DNA from: Streptomyces exfoliatus
GTDB taxonomy: Bacteria > Actinomycetota > Actinomycetes > Streptomycetales > Streptomycetaceae
Direction of reading: 5' to 3'
Length of the DNA stretch: 64,000 nucleotides
NCBI RefSeq assembly: GCF_000725545.1
Contig: NZ_JNZP01000015.1
Coordinates: 248,001-312,000 of the forward strand
The position numbers and the translations under genes were made by a program. The notes under the pieces were generated by a model that saw only the letters and a program-made list of their open reading frames with translations, was not told the origin of the DNA and did not search any database. Positions 41,912 through 50,637 of this stretch are shown here, piece after piece (within the stretch, counting starts at the first letter, position 1; every line of letters starts with the position of its first letter).

Positions 41912-43516
41912 ATGACCACCCTGCAGAGCGTCCCCGCCCTCGGGACGCACCCGGCTTCCGGCTCCCTCCCGAGCCGCGCCGAGACCCGGGACCGGCTTTC
42001 CAAGGCGACGTACGACCTCCTGGTGATCGGCGGCGGCATCCTGGGCATCTCCACCGCCTGGCACGCCGCGCAGTCGGGCCTGCGGGTGGCCCTGGTGGAC
42101 GCCGGCGACTTCGCCGGCGCCACCTCCTCCGCCTCCTCGAAGCTCCTCCACGGCGGTCTGCGCTACCTGCAGACCGGCGCGGTCAAGCTGGTGGCGGAGA
42201 ACCACTTCGAGCGGCGTGCGGTCTCCCGCCAGGTGGCACCGCACCTCGCCAACCCCCTCACCTTCTACCTGCCCGTCTACAAGGGCGGCCCGCACGGCGC
42301 GGCCAAGCTGGGTGCCGGTGTCTTCGCGTACTCCGCCCTCTCGGCCTTCGGTGACGGCGTCGGGCACCTGCTCTCCCCCGCCAAGGCCGCGCAGGACGTG
42401 CCGGAGCTGCGCACGGACAACCTGAAGGCCGTGGCCGTCTACGGCGACGACCAGATGAACGACGCCCGCATGGCCCTGATGACGGTCCGCGCCGCGGTCG
42501 ACGCCGGAGCCACCGTCCTCAACCACGCCGAGGTCACCGGGCTCCGCTTCACCCGCGGCCGGGTCACCGGCGCCGAGCTCAAGGACCGCACCAGCGGCGA
42601 CGAGTTCGGCGTCACCGCCCGTCTCGTGCTCAACGCCACCGGCCCGTGGGTCGACCACCTGCGCAAGATGGAGGACCCCAACGCGGCCCCCTCCATCCGC
42701 CTCTCCAAGGGCGCGCACCTGGTCCTCAAGCGGACCTCGCCGTGGAAGGCCGCCCTGGCCACCCCGATCGACAAGTACCGCATCACCTTCGCCCTCCCCT
42801 GGGAGGACATGCTCCTGCTCGGCACCACCGACGAGGAGTACGAGGGCGACCCCGGCCAGGTCGAGGTCACCGAGAAGGACACCGCCCAGATCCTGGACGA
42901 GGCCGCCTTCTCCATCCGTGACCAGCAGCTGTCGCGCGACCTGATCACCTACTCCTTCGCCGGTCTCCGGGTGCTTCCGGGCGGCCCCGGCGACACCTCC
43001 AAGGCCAAGCGCGAGACGGTCGTCACCGAGGGCCGCGGCGGCATGCTGTCGGTGGCCGGCGGCAAGTGGACGACCTTCCGCCACATCGGCCGTACGGTGA
43101 TGCGGAAGCTGGAACAGCTCCCCGGCCACCCGCTGGGCGAGGACTACGAGTCGGTGTCGACGCTGCCGAAGCGGCTTCCGCTGCCCGGCATCGCCAACCC
43201 GAACGCGGTCGCGCACCGGCTGCTCGTCGACGGTCCCGCGCCCGGTCCGCGGATGGCCGCCGACACCGCCAAGCACCTGGCGACGCACTACGGTTCGCTC
43301 GCCTTCGACATCGCCCGCATGGCGAACGAGAACCCGGAGCTCGCCCGCCGTGTCCACCCGGACGCGCCGGAGATCTGGGCGCAGGTCGCCTACGCCCGCG
43401 ACCACGAGTGGGCCGAGACGGCGGACGACGTGCTGCGCCGCCGTACGACGCTGACCATCCGCGGTCTCGCGACGGACGAGGTCCGCGCCGGCGTCGAGTC
43501 GATGCTCGGGAAGTAA
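41912..43516 (+). CDS. glpD: Glycerol-3-phosphate dehydrogenase GlpD (FAD-dependent)
   Basis: A 534-residue flavoenzyme at the membrane face that oxidises glycerol-3-phosphate to dihydroxyacetone phosphate and passes electrons to menaquinone. The FAD-binding motif is LLVIGGGILGISTAWHA near residue 36, followed by GDFAGATSSASSKLLHGGLRYL. GLRVLPGG and GGKWTTFRHIG close the fold. The C-terminal domain is the DAO_C helical cap. It starts 6 nt after glpK, with its ribosome binding site inside the end of glpK, and ends before a strong terminator. Confidence 0.96.
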   Translation: MTTLQSVPALGTHPASGSLPSRAETRDRLSKATYDLLVIGGGILGISTAWHAAQSGLRVALVDAGDFAGATSSASSKLLHGGLRYLQTGAVKLVAENHFERRAVSRQVAPHLANPLTFYLPVYKGGPHGAAKLGAGVFAYSALSAFGDGVGHLLSPAKAAQDVPELRTDNLKAVAVYGDDQMNDARMALMTVRAAVDAGATVLNHAEVTGLRFTRGRVTGAELKDRTSGDEFGVTARLVLNATGPWVDHLRKMEDPNAAPSIRLSKGAHLVLKRTSPWKAALATPIDKYRITFALPWEDMLLLGTTDEEYEGDPGQVEVTEKDTAQILDEAAFSIRDQQLSRDLITYSFAGLRVLPGGPGDTSKAKRETVVTEGRGGMLSVAGGKWTTFRHIGRTVMRKLEQLPGHPLGEDYESVSTLPKRLPLPGIANPNAVAHRLLVDGPAPGPRMAADTAKHLATHYGSLAFDIARMANENPELARRVHPDAPEIWAQVAYARDHEWAETADDVLRRRTTLTIRGLATDEVRAGVESMLGK

Positions 43517-43529
43517 CTTCCTTCGGGTC

Positions 43530-43558
43530 AGGGGCGGTTCCTCGGGGAGGAACCGCCC
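43530..43558 (+). terminator. Terminator of the glpFKD operon
   Basis: GGGGCGGTTCCTC (43530-43542) and GAGGAACCGCCCC (43546-43558) form a perfect 13-bp stem with a GGG loop, 13 bp past glpD. Confidence 0.9.
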
Positions 43559-43704
43559 CTCTCGCGTGCCGTGTGCGGAGCCGGGTTCCTGGGTAGTCGA
43601 TCAAGGCCGCACGGGTTTTCGGGGGTGTCCGGGGGCTGCGGACGGACCTCCGGGAAGCCGTAAGGTTGGTCCGTACGACAGGAACTTCGAAAAGGAGGCG
43701 CTGG

Positions 43705-44787
43705 GTGATCGAGCTCGAGGGGGTACCCGAGCTGATCGACCCGGTCATGGTGGCCGCGTTCGAAGGCTGGAACGACGCCGGCGACGCCGCCTCCACCGCG
43801 GTCGCCCATCTGGACCGGGAATGGAAGGGCGAGGTGTTCGCGGCGCTCGACGCCGAGGACTACTACGACTTCCAGGTCAACCGGCCCACGGTTTTCCTGG
43901 ACAACGGCGTACGGAAGATCACCTGGCCGACGACCCGGCTCTCCGTGGTCAGGGTCGGCGGCGACAAGCCCCGCGACCTGGTGCTGGTGCGCGGGATCGA
44001 GCCGTCGATGCGCTGGCGCTCCTTCTGCAACGAGATCCTCGCCTTCGCCCACGAGCTGGGTGTGGAGATGGTCGTCATCCTGGGCGCGCTGCTCGGGGAC
44101 ACCCCGCACACCCGGCCGGTGCCGGTCAGCGGGGTGACGTCCGACCCGGACCTCGCGCGGACGATGGATCTGGAGGAGACCCGGTACGAGGGCCCCACGG
44201 GCATCGTCGGCATCCTCCAGGAGGCGTGCACGCACGCGGGCGTGCCCGCGGTGAGCCTGTGGGCGGCGGTGCCGCACTACGTGTCCCAGCCGCCGAACCC
44301 GAAGGCGACGCTCGCGCTCCTCAACCGCCTGGAGGATCTGATCGGGCTGCGCATCCCGCTGGGCGAGCTGCCCGAGGACGCGCGGGCCTGGCAGCTGGGC
44401 GTGGACCAGCTGGCCGCCGAGGACAGCGAGGTGGCCGAGTACGTGCAGACCCTCGAGGAGGCCCGGGACACGGCCGAGCTTCCGGAGGCCTCGGGCGAGG
44501 CCATCGCCCGCGAGTTCGAGCGGTATCTGCGGCGGCGTGAGCCGGGTTCGGGCCCTGGTCCGGGCCTGGCGACGGAGGGCGGCGACACGGCGTTCCTGCG
44601 GGACCCCGGCAGCGGCCGGACGAGGCCGCCGAAGCCGGAGCAGCCGGGCCCGGAGGCCGTGCCGGGCGCGGAGGCGGCGCCCGAGGCGGGTCCGGCGAAG
44701 GAGGCCCCGCGCGACGCCGACGGAGGCGACGGGCCCGAGGGGCCCGAGCCGCCCGGTGAGGGCGCGGGCGACGACTCCGAGGAGTGA
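43705..44787 (+). CDS. parJ: PAC2-family protein, ParJ-type
   Basis: A 360-residue protein: a PAC2 (proteasome-assembly-chaperone 2-like) domain over about 1-260 (VMVAAFEGWNDAGDAASTAVAHL, PSMRWRSFCNEILAF, VVILGALLGDTPHTRPVPVSG, GIVGILQEACTHAGVPAVSLWAAVPHYV) and a 90-residue disordered tail rich in Pro, Glu and Gly. In S. coelicolor the gene after the glycerol operon encodes ParJ, reported to bind ParA and limit its polymerisation during sporulation; position and family agree. GTG with AAAGGAGG upstream. Convergent with mshC. Confidence 0.85.
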   Translation: MIELEGVPELIDPVMVAAFEGWNDAGDAASTAVAHLDREWKGEVFAALDAEDYYDFQVNRPTVFLDNGVRKITWPTTRLSVVRVGGDKPRDLVLVRGIEPSMRWRSFCNEILAFAHELGVEMVVILGALLGDTPHTRPVPVSGVTSDPDLARTMDLEETRYEGPTGIVGILQEACTHAGVPAVSLWAAVPHYVSQPPNPKATLALLNRLEDLIGLRIPLGELPEDARAWQLGVDQLAAEDSEVAEYVQTLEEARDTAELPEASGEAIAREFERYLRRREPGSGPGPGLATEGGDTAFLRDPGSGRTRPPKPEQPGPEAVPGAEAAPEAGPAKEAPRDADGGDGPEGPEPPGEGAGDDSEE

Positions 44788-44790
44788 GCG

Positions 44791-44825
44791 GTACGGGAGG
44801 GGTGGCGCGACCGCCCCTCCCGTAC
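44791..44825 (+). terminator. Terminator after parJ
   Basis: GTACGGGAGGGG (44791-44802) and CCCCTCCCGTAC (44814-44825) form a perfect 12-bp stem 3 bp after the stop codon. Confidence 0.88.
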
Positions 44826-44860
44826 GGCTGTCCGGGCCCGTTCGGCCGTGCCACGACGAA

Positions 44861-44896
44861 ACCGCCCCCGGACCTCGGGAGAGGTCCGGGGGCGGT
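44861..44896 (-). terminator. Terminator after mshC
   Basis: ACCGCCCCCGGACCTC (44861-44876) and GAGGTCCGGGGGCGGT (44881-44896) form a perfect 16-bp stem with a 4-nt loop, 32 bp past the mshC stop. Confidence 0.9.
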
Positions 44897-44928
44897 CGCG
44901 TGAACGGGTGCCGGGTGCGGGATCCCTG

Positions 44929-46158
44929 CTACAGGGCGACGCCGAGGAGGGCGTCGACCGCGCGGGAGACGAGCCCGGGGGCGGAGTCGTCGGTGCCGCC
45001 CTCGGCCTCCTGGAGCGCGGCCCAGCGGTCGACGGCCACCAGTGCGGCGGGGGCGTCGAGGTCGTCGGAGAGGGCCTCGCGGAGCTCCTCGACGAGCGCG
45101 TCGGCGGACGGTCCGTCGGGCCGGGACACGGCGGCGCGCCAGCGGCCGAGGCGCTCCACGGCGTCCTGGAGGACCTGGTCGGTCCACTCCCAGTCGGCGC
45201 GGTAGTGGTGGGAGAGGAGTGCGAGCCGGATGGCGGCCGGGTCGACGCCGTCGCGGCGGAGCCGTGAGACGAAGACCAGGTTGCCGCGGGACTTGGACAT
45301 CTTCTCGCCGTCGAGACCGACCATGCCGGCGTGGACGTACGCCTTGGCCATCGGGAACTCGCCGGTGAGGGCCTGGGCGTGGGAGGCGCCCATCTCGTGG
45401 TGCGGGAAGATCAGGTCGGAGCCGCCGCCCTGCACGTCGAAGCCCATGCCGAGGTGGTCGAGGGCGATGGCGACGCACTCGATGTGCCAGCCCGGGCGGC
45501 CGGCGCCGAGGCTGGCGCCGTCCCAGCTCGGCTCGCCCTCGCGGGCGGCCATCCACAGCATCGGGTCGAGCGGGTTCTTCTTGCCGGGGCGCTCCGGGTC
45601 TCCGCCGCGCTCGGCGGAGAGGTGGCGCATCAGCTCGGTGGTGTAGTTCGAGACCTGCCCGAAGTGCGGGTCGGCGTCGACGGAGAAGTAGATGTCGCCT
45701 TCGAGCTCGTACGCCGCCCCGGAGTCCCGGAGCTGCTCGACGAGCGGGACGATGCCCGGTATGGCCTCGACGGCGCCGATGTAGTGCTGCGGGGGCAGCA
45801 TCCGCAGGGCGGTCATGTCCTCGCGGAAGAGTGCGGTCTCGCGCTCGGCGAGGCCGACCCAGTCGATGCCGTCGCGGATCGCGCGCTCCAGGAGCGGGTC
45901 GTCCACGTCCGTGACGTTCTGGACGTAGTGCACCTGCCGCTTGGTGTCGAGCCACACGCGCTGAACGAGGTCGAACGCGTTGTAGGTCGCCGCGTGACCC
46001 ATATGGGTCGCGTCGTACGGCGTGATGCCGCAGACATAGATACGGGCGACGGGGCCGGGGGCGAGGGTGACTCGTCCGCCGGTCGCGGTGTCGTGGATCC
46101 GGAGGTCGCGGCCCTTGCCGGGAAGGGCGGGGACCTCAGAAGCGGGCCAGGCATGCAT
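44929..46158 (-). CDS. mshC: Mycothiol ligase MshC (cysteine:GlcN-Ins ligase)
   Basis: A 409-residue class I cysteinyl-tRNA-synthetase-like enzyme that activates cysteine with ATP and joins it to GlcN-Ins in mycothiol synthesis. [19 protein letters not shown] carries the HIGH-like HMGH and a zinc cysteine; [13 protein letters not shown] and [11 protein letters not shown] supply further zinc ligands; the KMSKS loop is [11 protein letters not shown]. The short C-terminus without a tRNA anticodon domain separates it from CysS. ATG 46158; the ribosome binding site is weak. It ends in a strong terminator, convergent with parJ. Confidence 0.95.
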   Translation of the reverse strand: MHAWPASEVPALPGKGRDLRIHDTATGGRVTLAPGPVARIYVCGITPYDATHMGHAATYNAFDLVQRVWLDTKRQVHYVQNVTDVDDPLLERAIRDGIDWVGLAERETALFREDMTALRMLPPQHYIGAVEAIPGIVPLVEQLRDSGAAYELEGDIYFSVDADPHFGQVSNYTTELMRHLSAERGGDPERPGKKNPLDPMLWMAAREGEPSWDGASLGAGRPGWHIECVAIALDHLGMGFDVQGGGSDLIFPHHEMGASHAQALTGEFPMAKAYVHAGMVGLDGEKMSKSRGNLVFVSRLRRDGVDPAAIRLALLSHHYRADWEWTDQVLQDAVERLGRWRAAVSRPDGPSADALVEELREALSDDLDAPAALVAVDRWAALQEAEGGTDDSAPGLVSRAVDALLGVAL

Positions 46159-46306
46159 GACCCGAGCGTAACCGGACAGGTGTTCCGGATACGAACCGGA
46201 GGGGGATCTTGACCGATTAGGCGCTCTTGCGGGTCGGAGGCTCGGATGCATACCCCCCTGGGGTGAGGACCCCGCCCACAGTGTGGCTGAAACCTTTCGC
46301 TCCGGC

Positions 46307-47110
46307 TCAGACCGGAGGCCAGGGGATCGAGGGCCACTGCCCGGAGGGCTCCGGGTGCCGCCCGGTGGCGCGCAGCGCCTCCACGCGCGCGCGTACCGCC
46401 GCCACCTCGGCGCCGGTCAGCAGATCCGCCAGCCGGGCCGCGAGGGCCGCTCCCGGCGTCAGGGAGCGGTCGAGCGCGTCGAGCACCCCGGCCGCCTCGG
46501 CGGGCAGCTCCTCGCCCGCCCAGCCCCACAGCAGGGTGCGCAGCTTGTCCTCGACATGGAAGGTGACCCCGTGGTCGATGCCGTAGAGCCGTCCGTCGGG
46601 CGCGGGCAGCAGATGCCCGCCTTTCCGGTCACCGTTGTTGATGACCGCGTCCAGGACGGCGAGCCGGCGCAGTTCGGGGGTGTCCGCGTGGACGAGGAGC
46701 GCGGTGCGCTCCTCGTCGAGCTGGGCGGGCCCGACGGCCTTCCAGCCCGCGCCCGCCTCCGCGTCCTCGGTGAGGGCGAGCAGGCGCGCCTCCGGGTCGG
46801 CCTCGATCCACAGCTGGACCATGCCCTCGCCGTACGGGCCGTCGCGGAGCACGGTCGGCGGGATCAGGCCCCAGCCGGTCGCCTCGGAGATCTCGTAGGC
46901 CGCGACCTCGCGCTGGGCGAGGGTGCCGTCGGGGAAGTCCCACAGCGGCCGCTCCCCCGCGACCGGCTTGTAGACGCAGGCCGCCTCCCGGCCCTCGTAC
47001 GCGACGGAGCAGTAGAGCACGGCGTTGGAGGCCTCGCGGACCTGGCCGCGCACGGTCAGCTCACCGCGGGCGAGCAGCTCGGCGTCGGGCGTCGTGAGGC
47101 TGCTGCTCAT
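46307..47110 (-). CDS. SCO1664-family protein (phosphatidylinositol-kinase-like fold)
   Basis: A 267-residue protein of the actinobacterial family next to msh[45 protein letters not shown] resembles the nucleotide-binding N-lobe of PI3/4-kinase-like folds, and [30 protein letters not shown] carries the catalytic-loop NGD and metal-binding D/H pattern. The substrate is unknown. Its ATG overlaps the DUF3090 stop by 4 nt (ATGA), so the two are translationally coupled. It lies 148 nt upstream of mshC. Confidence 0.85.
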   Translation of the reverse strand: MSSSLTTPDAELLARGELTVRGQVREASNAVLYCSVAYEGREAACVYKPVAGERPLWDFPDGTLAQREVAAYEISEATGWGLIPPTVLRDGPYGEGMVQLWIEADPEARLLALTEDAEAGAGWKAVGPAQLDEERTALLVHADTPELRRLAVLDAVINNGDRKGGHLLPAPDGRLYGIDHGVTFHVEDKLRTLLWGWAGEELPAEAAGVLDALDRSLTPGAALAARLADLLTGAEVAAVRARVEALRATGRHPEPSGQWPSIPWPPV

Positions 47111-47697
47111 GCTCCGCGGCGGTATCCGTTCTGGCGGGGGCAGACGTGGCCCTCGGGGTCGAGCGGCAGGCTGCACAGCGGGCACGGCGGCCGGCCGGCG
47201 TTGACGACGTCCAGGGCCCGCTTGGCGAAGGCGCGCGCCTGCGCGCCGCTGAGGCGGACCCGCAGCATCGGCGGGCCGTTCTCCTCGTCCTGGAGCAGCC
47301 GCTCCTCGGCCTCGGCGAGGTCCTCCTCGGAGTCCACGTCGAGTTCGACGAGCGCCTGCGCCTCGACGATCATGCGCTGCTCCTCGCCGTCCCAGGCGAG
47401 TGCCATGGTGCCGACCCGGAACTCCTCCTCGACGGGCACGTCGAGGGGGGCGGTGTCGGACACCTCGGCGGGAGCGACGGCGGGGACCGGTGCGTTGCCC
47501 CCGGTGCGGCGCACGACCTCGTCGAGGAGTTCGTCCATGCGCTCGGCGAGGGCGGCGACCTGTGTCTTCTCCAGGGCGACGCTGGTGACCCGGCCGCCGG
47601 CGGACGCCTGGAGGAAGAACGTACGGCGCCCAGGCAGTCCGACCGTACCGGCCACGAAACGCTCCGGTGGGTCGTAGAGGAACACCTGACGGGACAC
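47107..47697 (-). CDS. DUF3090 family protein
   Basis: A 196-residue protein starting VSRQVFLYDPPERFVAGTVGLPGRRTFFLQA, with a C-terminal zinc-ribbon-like CPLCSLPLDPEGHVCP followed by a basic end. In actinobacteria it is encoded between a histidine phosphatase and the PI-kinase-like protein and mshC, as here, but no function is established. The central section is acidic (EEDLAEAEERLLQDEENGPP). GTG start. It overlaps the next gene by 4 nt. Confidence 0.88.
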   Translation of the reverse strand: MSRQVFLYDPPERFVAGTVGLPGRRTFFLQASAGGRVTSVALEKTQVAALAERMDELLDEVVRRTGGNAPVPAVAPAEVSDTAPLDVPVEEEFRVGTMALAWDGEEQRMIVEAQALVELDVDSEEDLAEAEERLLQDEENGPPMLRVRLSGAQARAFAKRALDVVNAGRPPCPLCSLPLDPEGHVCPRQNGYRRGA

Positions 47698-47765
47698 GTT
47701 TCCCGGCTCCCTTGCGTCTCGACAGTCGTACTACAGCGGCGCGTCCACCCTACTGCGCGAGGGGA

Positions 47766-48455
47766 TCACGGTGCGCCCGCACCACCACCGACCTCAGCCG
47801 TCCCACTGCTGTCGGGGTGGTCACGGGGGCCGAATCCGGTGAAGTCCCCCGTGTCGCCGAGGCGGAGGAGGAAGGGCCGCAGGCGTGTGTAGCGGATGAC
47901 GGTGACCGAGCAGGGGTCCACGTGGATGCGCTGGAAGAGGTCGAGGTGGAGGCCGAGGGCGTCCGCCACGACCGACTTGACGATGTCTCCGTGCGAGCAC
48001 ATGACGTAGCAGGCGTCCTCGCCGTACTCGGCCTCGATCCTGGCGTTCCAGTCGTGGACGGCCTCGACGGCGCGGGCCTGCATGCCGCGCATGGACTCGC
48101 CGCCGGGGAAGGCGGCGGCGGAGGCGTGCGCCTGGACGACCTGCATGAGCGGCTCGTCGCTCAGTTCGGCGAGCTTGCGGCCGGACCAGTCGCCGTAGTC
48201 GCACTCGTTGATCCGGTCCTCGATGTGCAGCGGGACGTCCGGGCGGGCCGCCAGGAGGGGCCGCAGGGTCTCCCGGCAGCGCTGGAGGGGGCTGGAGACG
48301 ACGGCGGCGAGCGGGACGTCCGCGAGGCGCCCGGGCAGCGCGGCGGCCTGGGCGGCCCCCCGCTCGTCGAGGGCGATCCCGGGCGTGCGCCCGGCGAGGA
48401 CCCCGGAGGTGTTGGCGGTGGAGCGTCCGTGCCGGACGAGGATCAGCGTGGCCAT
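47766..48455 (-). CDS. Histidine phosphatase (MSMEG_4193-like)
   Basis: A 229-residue phosphoglycerate-mutase-like phosphatase. The catalytic histidine is in MATLILVRHGRSTANTSG (RHG near residue 8), with Arg in SSPLQRCRETL and the second histidine in VMCSHGDIVKSVV. Substrate unknown. First gene of the series phosphatase-DUF3090-PI-kinase-like-mshC, 68 nt upstream of DUF3090. ATG 48455. Divergent from corA. Confidence 0.92.
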   Translation of the reverse strand: MATLILVRHGRSTANTSGVLAGRTPGIALDERGAAQAAALPGRLADVPLAAVVSSPLQRCRETLRPLLAARPDVPLHIEDRINECDYGDWSGRKLAELSDEPLMQVVQAHASAAAFPGGESMRGMQARAVEAVHDWNARIEAEYGEDACYVMCSHGDIVKSVVADALGLHLDLFQRIHVDPCSVTVIRYTRLRPFLLRLGDTGDFTGFGPRDHPDSSGTAEVGGGAGAP

Positions 48456-48559
48456 GACGGCCAGCGTAGGCGGTGTCCGTCGGGAACCGGGATGAGGCGG
48501 AGAGGCCCCGGACGGACGCACGCGTGCGTGGCGGGGCCGTTCGGGGGAGAATGCGGCGC

Positions 48560-49543
48560 GTGATCGTGGACTCTGCCATCTATCGGGACGGGCGCCGCAC
48601 CGACGGGCCCGCCGACCTCTCGGACGCGCTCGACGAGGCGCGGGCCGCCGGGGACGCCTTCCTCTGGGTCGGGCTGCACGAGCCCTCGGAGGCGGAGTTC
48701 GACCATGTCGCCTCCGAGTTCCAGCTGCACCCGCTGGCGGTCGAGGACGCCCTCAAGGCCCATCAGCGACCCAAGCTGGAGGTCTACGACGACTCGCTGT
48801 TCGCGGTGCTGAAGCCGATCATCTACGAGCCGGAGAGCGACCGGGTCTCCTCGGGCGAACTGATGCTGTTCATGGGCGACTCGTTCGTGGTGACGGTCAG
48901 GCACGGCGAGGGGGCACCGCTCGCGCAGGTGCGCAGGCGCCTGGAGGCCGACCCGGAGGTGCTGAAGCACGGGCCGACGGCGGTGCTGTACGCGGTGAGC
49001 GACGCGATCGTGGACCACTACCTGGAGGTGGCGGGCGAGCTCCAGGTGGACCTGGAGGAGCTGGAGGCGGACGTCTTCGCGCCCACCGGGGGCAATCCGG
49101 CGAACACCGCGGAGCGGATCTACACGGCGAAGCGGCAGGTCCTGGAGTTCCGGCGGGCCAGCGGTCCGCTCGCGGGACCGCTGGCCCGGCTCACGGCCGG
49201 TTCGGTGCCGTTCGTGAACAAGCAGTCGTACCCGTTCTTCCGGGACGTCAACGACCATCTGCTGCGCTCCAACGAGCAGGTGGAGGGCCTCGACCGGCTT
49301 CTGTCCGACGTGCTGTCGGCCCACCTCGCGCAGATGGGGGTGCGGCAGAACGACGACATGCGGAAGATCTCGGCGTGGGCGGCCATGGCGGCGGTGCCCA
49401 CGATGGTCGCCGGCATCTACGGCATGAACTTCGACCACATGCCGGAGCTGCGCTGGGTGGGCTCGTACCCGGTGGTGATCGTCGCGATGACGGGCATCGT
49501 GCTCGCCCTGTACCGGCTGTTCAAGCGGCGCGGCTGGATGTGA
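48560..49543 (+). CDS. corA: CorA-family magnesium/cobalt transporter
   Basis: A 327-residue pentameric cation channel. The cytosolic funnel domain starts VIVDSAIYRDGRRTDGPAD; the long stalk helix includes the LSAHLAQMGVRQNDDMRKIS region, and the selectivity signature is IYGMNFDHMPELRW between the two C-terminal transmembrane helices, followed by the basic end RLFKRRGWM. GTG 48560, 9 nt after GGGGGAG; ATG 48551 directly abuts it and is less likely. It ends in a hairpin that overlaps its stop codon. Confidence 0.93.
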   Translation: MIVDSAIYRDGRRTDGPADLSDALDEARAAGDAFLWVGLHEPSEAEFDHVASEFQLHPLAVEDALKAHQRPKLEVYDDSLFAVLKPIIYEPESDRVSSGELMLFMGDSFVVTVRHGEGAPLAQVRRRLEADPEVLKHGPTAVLYAVSDAIVDHYLEVAGELQVDLEELEADVFAPTGGNPANTAERIYTAKRQVLEFRRASGPLAGPLARLTAGSVPFVNKQSYPFFRDVNDHLLRSNEQVEGLDRLLSDVLSAHLAQMGVRQNDDMRKISAWAAMAAVPTMVAGIYGMNFDHMPELRWVGSYPVVIVAMTGIVLALYRLFKRRGWM

Positions 49544-49580
49544 GCACCGGCCCCGCCTGCCGGGCGGGGCCGGTGCTCAC
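49540..49580. terminator. Bidirectional terminator overlapping the corA stop codon
   Basis: A perfect 18-bp stem (49540-49557 with 49563-49580) includes the TGA of corA and closes on TGCCG. It lies 16 bp before the stop of the convergent ferritin-like gene. Confidence 0.9.
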
Positions 49581-49596
49581 CAGGCGTGGCGCGGGC

Positions 49597-50382
49597 TCAG
49601 AAGGCGGGGACGGGGGTCGCGGGCCCGCCGAGGGCGTCGAGGCGCTCGGGCATCCGCAGGTCGACCATCCTGTGCCAGCCGGCGGCGCGCTCGTAGGCGT
49701 ACATGCCGTGGATCCCCGCGGCGAGCGCGAGCGCCTTGGGCCGGGGCCAGCGCAGGATCCCGCCCATGTGGGCCATCACCGCGAGGCTGACGTCGCGGTA
49801 GACCTGGATCTCGACGAGGGCCGACTCGCGCAGGGTCCGCTGGATGAGCCGGCCGTGGCCCGCGCGGGCGAGGCGGAGCAGCTCCTCGTGGCAGTAGGCG
49901 AGGTGGTTCGCCTCGTCGTTGTCGATCATGTGGATGGCCCTGCCGAGTTCGGGGTGGTCCCCGAAGTACGTCACGAGCATGTCCATCTGGTCGGCGGCCC
50001 GCTGCTCGGTGACCCGGCTGTGGGCGAGGTAGACGACGACGTCCTGCTCGGTCAGCGGCTCGTCCTGGCGCAGCTTGTCGTGCGCGAGGCCGATGCCGCG
50101 CTGTTCGAGGAGCATCGTGTAGTCGGTGTCGGGCGGTACGGGGACGGGTTCGAGGCCGCGCTTCTTCATCAACGCGTTGAAGATCCGGCCGTGCTTGTCC
50201 TCGTCGGCGCCGTGCCGGGTGATCTTGGGCGTGAGGTCCCGCATGCCGGGCGCGACCAGAGCCGCGATCCGGGCGTTCTCCCAGCCGCCCTGGGTCTCTC
50301 CGCTCGCCGCTATGGAACAGAAGAGCTGGAAGGACTCGTCGTTGTCGATGATTTCCTGGAACAGGCTCCTGGCCGTGAGCAT
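49597..50382 (-). CDS. Di-iron ferritin-like domain protein
   Basis: A 261-residue four-helix-bundle protein. Glu-x-x-His pairs occur in GADEDKHGRIFNALMKKRG and IDNDEANHLAYCHEELLRL, with further acidic ligands in SRVTEQRAADQM and SALVEIQVYRD, so a carboxylate-bridged di-iron site is likely. Related proteins act as hydroxylases or oxidases such as MiaE or AurF-like enzymes; the substrate here is unknown. ATG with GGAGGTGG upstream. Confidence 0.85.
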   Translation of the reverse strand: MLTARSLFQEIIDNDESFQLFCSIAASGETQGGWENARIAALVAPGMRDLTPKITRHGADEDKHGRIFNALMKKRGLEPVPVPPDTDYTMLLEQRGIGLAHDKLRQDEPLTEQDVVVYLAHSRVTEQRAADQMDMLVTYFGDHPELGRAIHMIDNDEANHLAYCHEELLRLARAGHGRLIQRTLRESALVEIQVYRDVSLAVMAHMGGILRWPRPKALALAAGIHGMYAYERAAGWHRMVDLRMPERLDALGGPATPVPAF

Positions 50383-50544
50383 CGCCGCCACCTCCGTGCG
50401 CGTGTCCGCACCTCGTACGCCCCCGGGACCACGAGTCAAGTGCGGTCCGGGACGGCGGGCAACAGGAGGGCCGTACGACTCGGCCGAAAGAGTGAGTCCC
50501 GGGGGCGTAACCGCGGGCCCCGCGGAGCCGTTGTGCTGTGTGAC

Positions 50545-50584
50545 GGCCGTGGCGGGGAAGACCCCCCGAGCCCCCACCACGGCC
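50545..50584 (-). terminator. Hairpin downstream of the LLM gene
   Basis: GGCCGTGG (50545-50552) pairs with CCACGGCC (50577-50584); CGGG/CCCG pairing continues inside with mismatches. It is the second hairpin after the LLM stop. Confidence 0.5.
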
Positions 50585-50601
50585 GCGGACTTCGGTTTCC
50601 G

Positions 50602-50625
50602 GTTCACCCGCGTACGCGGGTGAAC
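50602..50625 (-). terminator. 24-bp perfect palindrome after the LLM gene
   Basis: GTTCACCCGCG (50602-50612) and CGCGGGTGAAC (50615-50625) flank TA, making the whole 24 bp self-complementary. It begins 13 bp past the LLM stop. It can act as a terminator, but the lack of a loop also fits a dimeric protein site. Confidence 0.6.
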
Positions 50626-50637
50626 GCCCCTCCCGCG

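Noticed and set aside
40322..43405. 1027-codon frame opposite the glpK-glpD region
   Set aside because: Antisense shadow; glpK and glpD are recognised with all motifs on the plus strand.
50383..50637. Small gene in the gap between the ferritin-like and LLM genes
   Set aside because: The open frames there are Pro/Gly-rich upstream extensions without ribosome binding sites; the gap mainly holds hairpins.
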